Positions 28,251 to 37,769 of a stretch of DNA of 64,000 nucleotides are shown piece after piece; positions within the stretch are counted from its first letter, which is position 1; every line of letters begins with the position of its first letter. The position numbers were made by a program, and so were the translations under genes. The DNA is from Bacillota bacterium (GTDB taxonomy: Bacteria > Bacillota > Sulfobacillia > JAJYWN01): the NCBI GenBank assembly GCA_021791495.1, contig JAJYWN010000067.1, positions 1 through 64,000 of the forward strand, given 5' to 3'. The notes under the pieces are model-generated. The model was not told where the DNA came from. It ran no database searches and saw only the letters and a program-made list of their open reading frames with translations.

Positions 28251-29108
28251 ATGGCCAAGGTCCATATCGTGACGGACAGCACGTCGGACCTGCCGTACGA
28301 GATGTACGCGCAGCTCGGCGTGACCATGGTGCCCTTAAACGTGCATTTTGGCGAAGAGGTCTTCAGGGACATCGTCGAGCTGCCCCCAGAGAAGTTCTTT
28401 ACCAAACTGGTCAATGACAAGACTCAGCCGCGCACATCGCAGCCTTCACCGGGAGATTTCGCCGAAGTGTATCGCCGCCTGGCGGCCGAGGGCGGGCCCA
28501 TTGTTTCCATCCACTTGTCGAAGGACTTGTCCGGCACTTACCAGTCGGCGCTGCTGGCCAAGTCCATGGTCCCGGAGGCCGATGTCACGCTGGTGGACAG
28601 CCGGTTGGCATCGCTGGGGACCGGCTTGGGCGTCATCGACGCGGCGCGCCTGGCCGAGGCGGGGAAGAGCCCGGCCGAAATCGCCGCCCACTTAGAGAGC
28701 GTTTTTGCCCGCTCCAGCGTCTATTTCGCCGTGGACACACTGGAGTATCTCCAGCGGAACGGCCGTATCGGGAAGGCCACCGCCTTCTTGGGTGGGCTGC
28801 TATCGGTGAAACCGATCCTGATGCTGAAAGACGGCATCGTCCATCCCGTCGAGAAGGCGCGTGGGAGGGTGAAGGCCCTGGCGCGCATGGTCGAAATCGT
28901 CACGGAGAAACTGGCATCGGGGTCGGAGGCCGGCAAACCCGCGCGGGTGGCTGTCTTGCACGCAATGTGCCAGGAAGAGGCGGTGAAGGTGCTGACGGCC
29001 ATCAAGGAGAAGGTGGACGTTCGGGAATCCCTGGTCGCTCCTATCGGCGCGGTCATCGGCGCCAACACCGGCCCGGGCACCATCGGGGTGGCGTTCCACA
29101 GTTTGTAA
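28251..29108 (+). CDS. DegV/FakB-family fatty-acid-binding protein
   Basis: VTDSTSDLP, TSQPSPGDFAEVY, SIHLSKDLSGTYQSA, VDTLEYLQRNGRIGKA, IGAVIGANTGPGTIGV. Confidence 0.95.
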   Translation: MAKVHIVTDSTSDLPYEMYAQLGVTMVPLNVHFGEEVFRDIVELPPEKFFTKLVNDKTQPRTSQPSPGDFAEVYRRLAAEGGPIVSIHLSKDLSGTYQSALLAKSMVPEADVTLVDSRLASLGTGLGVIDAARLAEAGKSPAEIAAHLESVFARSSVYFAVDTLEYLQRNGRIGKATAFLGGLLSVKPILMLKDGIVHPVEKARGRVKALARMVEIVTEKLASGSEAGKPARVAVLHAMCQEEAVKVLTAIKEKVDVRESLVAPIGAVIGANTGPGTIGVAFHSL

Positions 29109-29266
29109 GGCTTTGCGGCATATCCGGCCGCGTCTCCCGCTATCCTTGATTGTCAGAGGCCGGTTTGCTAATATGTTCCTAGAATTCCGGCCCGAGCCGC
29201 ACCTACCGCACGTCAGCAAGTCGGCGGGTGCGCCCACCGGGGACGGACCCGAGGAGGTGAAGTTTT

Positions 29267-29509
29267 TTGGCTAGCCGGGATGCGACTTTCGAGAAGGTGA
29301 AAGCCATCATAGTGGAGCAATTGGACGTCGATGAGGACGAGGTGACCGAAGAAGCCCGTTTCATCGAAGATCTCGGTGCTGACTCCCTGGATATAGTAGA
29401 GTTAGTAATGGCTCTGGAGGAGGAGTTCGGCCTGGAGATCCCCGACGAGGAGGCGGAGAAGATTCTCACCGTCGGCGCGGCCGTGAACTACATCAAGGAA
29501 AATGCCTAA
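29267..29509 (+). CDS. acpP: Acyl carrier protein
   Basis: [35 protein letters not shown] with the phosphopantetheine DSLD site; TTG start. Confidence 0.97.
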   Translation: MASRDATFEKVKAIIVEQLDVDEDEVTEEARFIEDLGADSLDIVELVMALEEEFGLEIPDEEAEKILTVGAAVNYIKENA

Positions 29510-29532
29510 CCATTGAATTGAGAATGTAGGGA

Positions 29533-29570
29533 AGCCCCTGACCCAAAAGGTCACGGGGCTTTCTTGGTTC
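29533..29570 (+). terminator. Probable terminator after acpP
   Basis: AAGCCCCTGACC-CAAAA-GGTCACGGGGCTT followed by TCTT. Confidence 0.65.
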
Positions 29571-29571
29571 T

Positions 29572-30345
29572 TTGCGCCGGAGAGGGCTCCGGGTGATAGG
29601 GGGAGACGGCAGAGTGGCAGGTCCGCAAGAAACGTGGGACGAGAAGGCCGGAAAGCTGGAGGAGCGTCTGGGCGTCCGGTTCCGGGACCGAGGGCTCCTG
29701 CGCACGGCCATGACCCACAGTTCGTACCGGAACGAGGCCGGCGGCGCCGGGGAGGACAACGAACGCCTGGAGTTCCTGGGCGATGCGGTGGTGGGCTTCG
29801 TGGTCGGCGATTTTCTTTTCCGGCGGAAGCGTCCCGTCCTGTCGGAGGGTCAGCTGACCCGGACCAGGGCCGAGCTGGTGCGCGAAGAGAGCCTGGCGGC
29901 GGCTGCGCGCCGGATGGGGTTGGGAGAGGCGCTCCTGCTGGGCCGGGGCGAGTCGGGCGGGGGTGGCCGTGGGAAACCGTCCATCCTGGCGAGCGCCTTT
30001 GAAGCGGTGGTGGGCGCGGTCTACCTTGACCAAGGTATCCGCGTCGCCTTCCGGTTTGTCCGGCGGCAACTGGACCTACCCGACCTGGCCGCCAGATCTT
30101 TGGACGACGGGCGCGACCCTAAGACCAGACTCCAGGAGTGGGTCCAAAAGTCGGGGCCGGGTGTTCCGGAATACACGGTGACCGGAGTGGAAGGGCCGCC
30201 GCACGACCGGCTTTTCGCCGTGGAGTTGCGTGTGGGTGGGGAGCTGTTGGGCACGGGACGCGGTAAGAGCAAGAAGGCAGCCGAACAAGAAGCGGCGCGG
30301 GTCGCCCTTTTGCGTGCATTTTCCGGTCCGGAAATGGGCAAATAG
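29572..30345 (+). CDS. rnc: Ribonuclease III
   Basis: LGVRFRDRGLLRTAMTHSSY, NERLEFLGDAVVGFVV, dsRBD GTGRGKSKKAAEQEAARVAL. Confidence 0.95.
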   Translation: MRRRGLRVIGGDGRVAGPQETWDEKAGKLEERLGVRFRDRGLLRTAMTHSSYRNEAGGAGEDNERLEFLGDAVVGFVVGDFLFRRKRPVLSEGQLTRTRAELVREESLAAAARRMGLGEALLLGRGESGGGGRGKPSILASAFEAVVGAVYLDQGIRVAFRFVRRQLDLPDLAARSLDDGRDPKTRLQEWVQKSGPGVPEYTVTGVEGPPHDRLFAVELRVGGELLGTGRGKSKKAAEQEAARVALLRAFSGPEMGK

Positions 30346-30474
30346 GCACTTTGCAGGAAGGTCAGATGTCGTTCTTTGTCGAAGCGGTTTTTTAAAGCCA
30401 ACCAGCGTCAAGCAACAAAGTTCGGGCCAGAGATCGTGGATTGGCTGAAGCAGACAGAGAGGAGCAGCGAACAC

Positions 30475-30735
30475 ATGGAGGCACTGAGGGTTTCCGGGCA
30501 GTCCAACCCTAAGTCGGTGGCCGGAGCGCTGGCTGCCGCGGTCCGTGAGAACGGAGCCAGCGAGTTGCAAGCCGTGGGTGCCGCAGCTATCAACCAGGCC
30601 GTCAAAGCCATCGCCATTGCCAGGGGGTTCGTCGCTCCCAGCGGGACTGACCTCATCGCCATCCCGGCTTTCACCGAAATCGAGATCGAAGGGGAAAAGC
30701 GTACCGCGATCCGCTTCATCGTGGAACCGCGGTAA
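30475..30735 (+). CDS. spoVS: Stage V sporulation protein S
   Basis: MEALRVSGQSNPKSVAGALAAAVRENGASELQAVGAAAINQAVKAIAIARGFVAPSGTDLIAIPAFTEIEIEGEKRTAIRFIVEPR; the track ORF at 30376 includes a spurious extension. Confidence 0.95.
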   Translation: MEALRVSGQSNPKSVAGALAAAVRENGASELQAVGAAAINQAVKAIAIARGFVAPSGTDLIAIPAFTEIEIEGEKRTAIRFIVEPR

Positions 30736-30801
30736 CCGGGACCCGGCGGACTGGGGTTGGCCCGGCCCCGCTTACTGGGCGACCCAATCGAGTAGAGCTG
30801 G

Positions 30802-30838
30802 ACGCCATCCGCTCACCTGGAGCGGATGGTTTTTTTGT
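30802..30838 (+). terminator. Rho-independent terminator after spoVS
   Basis: CCATCCGCTC-ACCT-GGAGCGGATGG-TTTTTTT. Confidence 0.9.
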
Positions 30839-30912
30839 CCCCGCAAGCCCAATCTGCCAGGCAAAGGGCGCCTGTGGTAGAATGATATGGTAGTTTGAGC
30901 ACACCTTTCTCA

Positions 30913-31128
30913 GGGGGTGTGGGGGCCGGGGTCCCGCAGCCGCCAGCGCAGCCGGGCTTCGCCCGGCGAAGCGTTAAAGGCGGCGGAGGGAACGGCCCCC
31001 ACCAAGTTCGGGCGGCCCCCACGAAGTTCCAAGGGGGTGTGGGGGCCGGGGTCCCGCAGCCGCCAGCGCAGCCGGGCTTCGCCCGGCGAAGCGTTAAAGG
31101 CGGCGGAGGGAACGGCCCCCACCAAGTT
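30913..31128 (+). repeat. REP-like palindromic element: two identical 96-bp copies (30913-31008, 31033-31128), 120-bp period
   Basis: Each copy folds as nested inverted repeats: GTGGGGGCCG...CGGCCCCCAC outer arms, GCCGCC...GGCGGC, inner GCCGGGC-TTC-GCCCGGC. Confidence 0.93.
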
Positions 31129-31142
31129 AGGGAGGCTGGCGT

Positions 31143-34100
31143 TTGCACCTCAAACGACTGGAGATTTCCGGTTTCAAGTCTTTCGCCGACCGGGTGGAGC
31201 TGGCTTTCGGCCCCGGCGTCACCGGCGTCGTCGGCCCCAACGGCAGCGGTAAGAGCAACGTCGTCGACGCGATCCGCTTCGTCTTGGGAGAGTCCAACGC
31301 CAGGGAACTGCGGGGAGTCAAGACGGAAGACGTCGTCTTTTCCGGCAGCGAAGGCCGCCGGCCCGTGGGGCTGGCCGAAGTCTCAGTGACCTTCGACAAC
31401 ACCGATGCTTCGCTTCCCGTGGAATACACCGAAGTGACCATCACCCGCCGCGTGAACCGATCCGGAGAGAGCGACTACTTTCTGAACAAGACCCCCGTCA
31501 GGCTGCGCGATGTCCACGACCTTTTCCTGGATACCGGGGTGGGTAAGGAAGGGTATTCGGTCATCGGCCAGGGGCGCGTGGAGGAGGTTCTGGCGGCCAA
31601 GTCGGAAGACCGGCGCGGCGTGTTCGAGGAAGCGGCCGGCATCGCCAAGTATAAGGCGCGGAAGAAAGAGGCCGAGAAGAAACTGGCCGACAACGACGGC
31701 AACCTCATCCGCCTGGGCGATGTCATCGCCGAGTTGGAGAGCCAGATCACGGAGTTGGAGCCGGAGTACCGGCGCGCCCTCCTATATAAGACCTACCAGG
31801 ACGAGCTTTCCCGGTTGGAATTGGACCTGTCCCTGGACGAATACGCTTCGGCGGAAAAGGCCTTGGAGCAGGTCGTCCACCGCAGCGACGGGCTGCGGCA
31901 GCGGCTGGCCGACCAGACGGCGGCATCGGCTAAGTTAGAGGCGGATTTCGCCGCGGCGGGGCAGGCGGCGGTCAAGGCGGCGGAGGAAGCCGACAGGATC
32001 CGGGCCGCCTTGTCAGAGGCCCAGGCGGCGGTGGAGCGGCTGAGAGGCGAGAAGGCGCTCTTGGAGGAACGCGCGGCGTCGGCGGCGCGGGAGGCCGGCC
32101 GCCTGGAAGAGGACCGGCAGGGGCTCGAGGCCCAGTTAGCCGAGGAAGAGGGGCCGGGCCGGGACCTGGCGGCCCGGCTGGCGGACGTGGAGACGCGGCT
32201 CGCCGGAGCGACCAAGGCCAGGGAAGCGGCGGAGGGGCATCTGGCGGCGCTGGAGGCCGAGCGCGGAGAGCGGGAAGCCCTCATCGAGAAGGCCAAAAAC
32301 GAGATTTTCGACTTGATGAACGGGGCGGCCCAGGCGCAGAACCGGGCCAAGCAGGCCGAGACACGTATCGTCATGACCGAGGGCGAGGTCGCCCGTTTGA
32401 GGGCCCAGGCCGCGGAGAGGCAGAAGAACCGCGAGGCAGAGGAGCGCGAGGAGAGGGAGACGCGCCAAAAGCTGGCGGCCGCAGAGGCGGCGCTGGCGGG
32501 GTGGACGGGGCGGCTCGATGAGGCCCGGAAGCGGCGGATCGAGGTCCAGCGTCTGAGGGAGCAAAAGCGCAGCGAGAGTCACCAGGCCCAGCTTGAGGTT
32601 CGGGATCTGCTGTCCCGGCTGGAAGTCCTGGAACAGATGGAAGAGCATCTGGAAGGGTACCAGCAGGGGCCGCGGGCGGTGCTGGCGGCGGTACGGAACC
32701 GGGGCGGCGCCGGCGGCGGGGCCGGCTCCACGCGCGGCGGCGCGCCGGGGTTCAAGGCACCGGCGACTGTAGCGCCGACCCAGGACTTCTCGGGCGCAGG
32801 CATCCGCGGTCCGGTGGCCGACCTCATTACCGTGGCCCCGGAATACCGGTTGGCGGTGGAAACCGCGCTGGGACAGGCTGTTCAGAACATCGTCATCGAC
32901 ACCGAGGCCGAGGCGCGTAAGATCATCGCCTGGCTGCGGCGGACGGGGCAGGGGAGAGCTACCTTCCTCCCGCTGGACACGGTGAAGCCGCGTCCTTGGC
33001 ACGGGCCGCGTCCCGACGATCCGGGTGTGATCGGAGTGGCGGTGGATCTGGTCCGGTTCGACCCGGCCGTGCGCCCCGCCATGGAAAACCTCTTAGGCAA
33101 CATCCTCGTGACGCAGAATCTGGAGGCCGCCGTGCGTGTAGGGCGGCGCGCCGGTTTCAGTTTCCGCGCGGTCACCCTTGAGGGCGACGTACTGCACCCC
33201 GGCGGGGCGTTGACCGGCGGTAGCCAGCCTTCCCGGTCCGACGTGGGCCTCTTGGCGCGTAAGGACGCCCGGAATCGCCTGGAAAAGGAGATCGCCGAGG
33301 GGCGGCAACGGGTGGCGGCGCTGGAGAAGGCGCTGGCCGACGCGGCGGCCAGGGTGACGGCGGCCGAGAACGAGGTCCAGGAAGCCGACGGCGCACGGTC
33401 GCGGGCCGTGGCCGAGTTGGAGGTCCTGAAGGGCGCGGCTCAGGCGGCGGCGGCACGCGCCGCCTCCCTGCAACGGGCCGTGGCCGAGCTGGAGTTGGAT
33501 GAGAAGCGGCTGTCCGAGGAGGCGCGCCATTGGGCCGGAGCTAAGGAAAAAGAGGCGACGGCCGCCGCCGAAGCCGAGGCCCGCCTGGCGGAAGCGCGAC
33601 AGGCGCTGGCTGAACAGGAAGCGGTGCACCGCAGCGGGGATGACGGAGTGCGTGCCCTCTCCGCCAAGGTCTCGGACCTCCGGGTGAGCGAGGCCCGGCT
33701 GGCCCAGGAGAAGGAAGGTCTCGGAGCCGAGATCCGTGGCCACCAGGAACGGCGTGCGGTGGTAGAGCGCCGGCTGGAGTCTCTGGCGGAACAGATCGCG
33801 GGGCGGCGGGCCGACGCCGGGCGGCTGGGGGAGGAAGGGGCCGCGGCGGAGCGGCGGTTGGCCGAAACCGTGGAATTGGTGGCCAGTGAGGAAGGCCGTC
33901 TGGGCGCGGCCGGCGCGGCGCGGCGCGAGGCCGAGGAGAAGCTGGGGACCATCGAGCGGGAGGTTCGTCAGGCGAACCGCACCGTCATGGCCTTGCAGCA
34001 GCGCTTTTCGGAGAGCGAGGTCGAGCAGGCCCGCCTGGAGAGTGTGCTGGCGCGGGTGAAGGCCCACCTGACGGATCAGTTCGGGCTGGGTGACACCGAT

Positions 34101-34814
34101 CTTGGGTCGCGGAAGGTTTTCTTGAAAGACCGCCAGCTTACGATCGAACAGGCCCGGCAGCAGCGGGCCAGGCTCGCGGAGCTGGGGCCGACCAATCTGG
34201 CCGTCATTCCGGAGTACGAGCGCATCACGACGCGCCGTGATTTCCTTAAGCAGCAGTGCCTGGACCTGGAGCAGGCCGGGGCGGTGCTGCGGCGGGTCAT
34301 CGGCGAGATGGAAGCCGTCATGCGGGAAAAGTTCATGGAGCAGTTCCGGGCCATTTCGGCCAAGTTCGAGCTGCTCTTCCAGAAGCTTTTCGGCGGGGGA
34401 CGCGCCGAGCTGCGGCTCTCGGACGAGTCGAACGTGTTAGAATCGGGAATCGACATCCTGGCCCAGCCGCCGGGGAAGACCTTGCAGAACCTGGCCCTCC
34501 TGTCGGGCGGCGAGCGGGCCCTGACGGCGGGGGCGCTGCTCTTCGCGGTGCTGGCCGTCAAGCCCAGCCCCTTCTGCGTCCTGGATGAAATCGACGCGGC
34601 TCTCGATGAGCTGAACGTCCACCGGTTTGCCGAAACCTTGAAGGAGTTTTCGGAGGCTACTCAGTTCGTCGTCGTCACCCACCAGAAGAGGACCATGGAA
34701 TCGGCGGATGTGCTCTACGGCATCACTATGGAGGAGGCCGGCGTGTCGCGGGTCGTTTCCGTTCGGCTGAGCGAGGCCGTCGCCGAGGCCGGGGCCGTGG
34801 GGGGGCGGGGGTAG
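31143..34814 (+). CDS. smc: Chromosome segregation protein SMC
   Basis: LKRLEISGFKSFADRVELAF, GPNGSGKSNVVDAIRFVLGE, long coiled coils, hinge, ALLSGGERALTAGALLFAV; TTG start. Confidence 0.97.
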   Translation: MHLKRLEISGFKSFADRVELAFGPGVTGVVGPNGSGKSNVVDAIRFVLGESNARELRGVKTEDVVFSGSEGRRPVGLAEVSVTFDNTDASLPVEYTEVTITRRVNRSGESDYFLNKTPVRLRDVHDLFLDTGVGKEGYSVIGQGRVEEVLAAKSEDRRGVFEEAAGIAKYKARKKEAEKKLADNDGNLIRLGDVIAELESQITELEPEYRRALLYKTYQDELSRLELDLSLDEYASAEKALEQVVHRSDGLRQRLADQTAASAKLEADFAAAGQAAVKAAEEADRIRAALSEAQAAVERLRGEKALLEERAASAAREAGRLEEDRQGLEAQLAEEEGPGRDLAARLADVETRLAGATKAREAAEGHLAALEAERGEREALIEKAKNEIFDLMNGAAQAQNRAKQAETRIVMTEGEVARLRAQAAERQKNREAEEREERETRQKLAAAEAALAGWTGRLDEARKRRIEVQRLREQKRSESHQAQLEVRDLLSRLEVLEQMEEHLEGYQQGPRAVLAAVRNRGGAGGGAGSTRGGAPGFKAPATVAPTQDFSGAGIRGPVADLITVAPEYRLAVETALGQAVQNIVIDTEAEARKIIAWLRRTGQGRATFLPLDTVKPRPWHGPRPDDPGVIGVAVDLVRFDPAVRPAMENLLGNILVTQNLEAAVRVGRRAGFSFRAVTLEGDVLHPGGALTGGSQPSRSDVGLLARKDARNRLEKEIAEGRQRVAALEKALADAAARVTAAENEVQEADGARSRAVAELEVLKGAAQAAAARAASLQRAVAELELDEKRLSEEARHWAGAKEKEATAAAEAEARLAEARQALAEQEAVHRSGDDGVRALSAKVSDLRVSEARLAQEKEGLGAEIRGHQERRAVVERRLESLAEQIAGRRADAGRLGEEGAAAERRLAETVELVASEEGRLGAAGAARREAEEKLGTIEREVRQANRTVMALQQRFSESEVEQARLESVLARVKAHLTDQFGLGDTDLGSRKVFLKDRQLTIEQARQQRARLAELGPTNLAVIPEYERITTRRDFLKQQCLDLEQAGAVLRRVIGEMEAVMREKFMEQFRAISAKFELLFQKLFGGGRAELRLSDESNVLESGIDILAQPPGKTLQNLALLSGGERALTAGALLFAVLAVKPSPFCVLDEIDAALDELNVHRFAETLKEFSEATQFVVVTHQKRTMESADVLYGITMEEAGVSRVVSVRLSEAVAEAGAVGGRG

Positions 34815-34816
34815 AC

Positions 34817-35770
34817 ATGGCGTCACTGAAGGAGCGCATCGAACAAGGGCTCGCCAAGGTGCGGGGCGGCTTCGGGCAGAAGCTGGCCGGCCTGTTCACC
34901 GGAGGCCGCCGGATCGGCGAGGACTTCTATGAGGAGCTCGAGGAGACCCTCATCGCCGCCGACGTGGGCGTCCAGTTAGCCACCGACTCCGTGGAGTACC
35001 TGCGGAAGAAAGCGCGCGAGACACGGGCCTCGGAAACCGGGCAGCTTAAGGACCTGCTGAGGCAGCACTTCTTGGAGACGCTGGAAAGGCCCATTGTCGC
35101 GCCGAGCGCCTCACAGGGGGGCGCTGCGTCCGGTGAACCCCTGGCCCTGGCAGCGGCTCCGCCCACCGTGTACCTAATCGTGGGCGTGAACGGCACCGGC
35201 AAGACCACCACCATCGCCAAGCTGGCCGCCCGAATCAAGGTCCATCGCCAGTCGGTGCTTCTGGCCGCCGGCGACACTTTCCGCGCCGCCGCCGCCGAGC
35301 AGCTCGGCATCTGGGCCGACCGGGTCGGCGTGCCCATGATCCGACACCAGGAAGGGGCCGACCCCGCCGCCGTGGCTTTCGACGCCATCAGCGCCGCCAA
35401 GGCCCGGAAGACCGACATCGTCATCGTGGACACCGCCGGTCGGCTTCATACTAAGGTCAACCTCATGGAGGAACTGAAGAAGGTCCACCGTGTGGTCGCT
35501 CGCGAGGTGCCGGGCGCACCGCAGGAAGTCCTGCTGGTGGTCGACGCCACTACCGGTCAGAACGCGGTGCAGCAGGCCAAGCTCTTCAAGGAAGCCGTCG
35601 GCGTCACGGGCGTGGTCCTAACGAAGATGGACGGCACGGCCAAAGGCGGCGTGGCCATCGCCGTGGCCGGGGAAGTGGGTCTGCCAGTCAAGTACGTTGG
35701 GCTGGGCGAGAGCGTCGAAGACCTGGTACCTTTCGACGCCAAGGCCTTCGTTCAGGCACTGGTGCCCTGA
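34817..35770 (+). CDS. ftsY: Signal recognition particle receptor FtsY
   Basis: GVNGTGKTTTIAKLA, DTAGRLHTKVNLMEEL, TKMDGTAKGGV. Confidence 0.97.
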   Translation: MASLKERIEQGLAKVRGGFGQKLAGLFTGGRRIGEDFYEELEETLIAADVGVQLATDSVEYLRKKARETRASETGQLKDLLRQHFLETLERPIVAPSASQGGAASGEPLALAAAPPTVYLIVGVNGTGKTTTIAKLAARIKVHRQSVLLAAGDTFRAAAAEQLGIWADRVGVPMIRHQEGADPAAVAFDAISAAKARKTDIVIVDTAGRLHTKVNLMEELKKVHRVVAREVPGAPQEVLLVVDATTGQNAVQQAKLFKEAVGVTGVVLTKMDGTAKGGVAIAVAGEVGLPVKYVGLGESVEDLVPFDAKAFVQALVP

Positions 35771-36291
35771 CTGCTTCCTAGCACGCTCTTTCCAGAGTAC
35801 TACTTCTTGTCGCTCCTGTCTGTGGGTCTTGAAATGTGGCTGTGAATACCTGCCGGAAGCTTGTCGGGCGGTGTACCGACTCCCCTGTATCCCTTTTCCA
35901 GCGGGAGGTACACTCTCTCCTTCGGAGCCTTGCCTTTGGGCGGACTAGTCTTCCCTGCCACGGTGTTCTTCCCCTTTCGACTGGATGACTTCGAGAACTC
36001 GCACCTTGCCATAATCAACCAAGCAGCCTGTTCGGAAAAGGGGATCAACAGACTCTTCGAGTGGACGGCTTCGTAGCTGTTGGGTATGGACATGTTGGCG
36101 CCTCCCCGGAGATCACCGATTAGGGTGTTTCCGGGCCGCTGTTGGTGGCGTCACAACCCAGTGCCATGATAGCACTAGGATTGCGGTGGCCTGGAACAGC
36201 GATAGCCTGAAGTGGCTCCAGTCGCTTTTGGCCTCCGCCGCCCGATCTCCGGCGCGCCTCGTCCCAGTACCGTTCATCCAGCTTGCCTCTG

Positions 36292-36660
36292 TCAGCCGAT
36301 CACTGAACCCTCGATGTGTATCCTGTCAATCCATTCACGCAAGTCTTCAGGTGACATCGCGAGCAACCGATCAAAGATACTCTGGTTGTTGGCCACTCCA
36401 AGCATGTTCATGAGAGCGAGGTAGCTTATCACGGCATATCGAAAGGCGCTGCGCACCGATTCAGACAGGCCGTCTTTCTTGCTTTGCTCGTGCTCTCTGA
36501 GGGTTTGGATCGAAGCGTGAAGCTGTTCAATGCAGGACCTCATCTTCTCTGCCACGTAGTCCAAGGGAGGGCCGGTTCGTCTTTCCGTTTTCTGGTAAGC
36601 GGGGCCGTTAGCGTCCGGAAGACCATCCTCACTGAAATTGGGGCTGTCGCTGGGTAGCAT
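36292..36660 (-). CDS. Hypothetical protein (122 aa, helical)
   Basis: ORF with plausible helical composition (YVAEKMRSCIEQLHASIQTLREHEQSKKDG...); no recognised family. Confidence 0.4.
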   Translation of the reverse strand: MLPSDSPNFSEDGLPDANGPAYQKTERRTGPPLDYVAEKMRSCIEQLHASIQTLREHEQSKKDGLSESVRSAFRYAVISYLALMNMLGVANNQSIFDRLLAMSPEDLREWIDRIHIEGSVIG

Positions 36661-36681
36661 GGCAGTTCGCCACCACCTGTT

Positions 36682-37725
36682 CTAGAATTGGACCAGCCTT
36701 AGAGCGGACTTCACTCGGGAAACGGTCAGTGCCGCCTCGCCCCGGACTCGTGTGATTCCGGCGGCCAGCACCTCCTTGACAAACCCCGGTCTCTCCTCGT
36801 AATACCGCCTACGTTCCCGTGCCGGTGCCAAGAGGGTGTTCAAGGAGCGGGTCAGATTCTCCTTGCACGCCGCGCAACCGATGGCACCGGCTCGGCAGCT
36901 CCGCTCAAAGTCGGCCAGAGCCTCCGACCCCCGGGCGCCTTCGCCCAAATACCGGTGGTAAGTGTGCACCACGCAGACCTCGGGGTGGCCGGGGTCGTGG
37001 GCGTGGAGTCGTTGAGGGTCGGTGACGGCGGACTTCACCTTCGCACGGACCAGTTCCGGCGCGTCGGACAAGGAGATGCCGTTGCCCTTGCTCTTCGACA
37101 TCTTGCCGCCGCCATCCAGGCCCACCAAACGCGGGCATTCGCCCACCAAGGCCTGGGGCTCCACCAGCACCGGCCCGTAGAGGGCGTTGAAGCGCCGGAC
37201 GATGTCCCTGGTCAACTCGATATGCGGGAGTTGATCGTCGCCCACGGGTACAAGGTGCGCTCCCACGCTGGTGATGTCGGCCGCCTGGCTCACCGGGTAA
37301 CCGAGGAAACCGTAGGAGAGGGAAGTGTAGCCGCGCTCCGCCGCCTCCGTCTTGATGGTCGGGTTGTGGCGCAGGGAGTTCACTGACGTGATCAAGGAGT
37401 AGAAGACCGTCAACTCGGCGATCTCGGGGACCGCCGACTGGACGAAGATGGTCACCTTCTCCGGGTCCAGCCCCACCGCCAGATAGTCCAGGCAGACCTG
37501 ATGCACATTCTCCGCCACGACCTCCGGCTGCTCGAAGTCCGTGGTGAGGGCCTGGATATCGGCGATTTCGATGAACGAGTCGTACTTGTCCTGGAGCGCC
37601 ACCCGCGATCGCAGCGACCCAACGTAGTGCCCGACGTGCAACCGGCCCGTGGGCCGGTCGCCCGTCAGAATCCTCTTTCGGTGAGTTTCCATTCCTGTCG
37701 GTCTGTTTTCTGTTCGAACGTCCAT
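36682..37725 (-). CDS. trpS: Tryptophanyl-tRNA synthetase
   Basis: LTGDRPTGRLHVGHYVGSL (HIGH-like), GGKMSKSKGN (KMSKS); start at MDVRTENR or the internal METHRK; the track N-terminus is translated T-box leader. Confidence 0.96.
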   Translation of the reverse strand: MDVRTENRPTGMETHRKRILTGDRPTGRLHVGHYVGSLRSRVALQDKYDSFIEIADIQALTTDFEQPEVVAENVHQVCLDYLAVGLDPEKVTIFVQSAVPEIAELTVFYSLITSVNSLRHNPTIKTEAAERGYTSLSYGFLGYPVSQAADITSVGAHLVPVGDDQLPHIELTRDIVRRFNALYGPVLVEPQALVGECPRLVGLDGGGKMSKSKGNGISLSDAPELVRAKVKSAVTDPQRLHAHDPGHPEVCVVHTYHRYLGEGARGSEALADFERSCRAGAIGCAACKENLTRSLNTLLAPARERRRYYEERPGFVKEVLAAGITRVRGEAALTVSRVKSALRLVQF

Positions 37726-37769
37726 ACTTAGAACTCCCTTCCCACTGTCCGCGAGGCCTGGCGCGCAAC

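Noticed and set aside
29140-29200. Second FapR box upstream of acpP
   Set aside because: A promoter-like TTGATT...TAATAT is visible but no match to TTAGTACC..GGTACTAA beyond chance.
30913-31128. CRISPR-like interpretation of the tandem repeat
   Set aside because: Only two units, 96-bp repeats with a 24-bp partially repeated spacer, strongly palindromic and no cas genes; does not fit a CRISPR array.
30895-31389. 164-aa plus-strand ORF and overlapping ORFs across the repeats before smc
   Set aside because: Translation merely duplicates the 120-bp repeat (GAGVPQPPAQPGFARRSVKGGGG twice); the repeat is better explained as a palindromic non-coding element.
35800-36093. 97-aa minus-strand ORF between ftsY and the hypothetical gene
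   Set aside because: Contains KGKAPKERVYLPLEKGYRGVGTPP, resembling translated interspersed-repeat sequence rather than a protein; no RBS or family evident, so not called as CDS.
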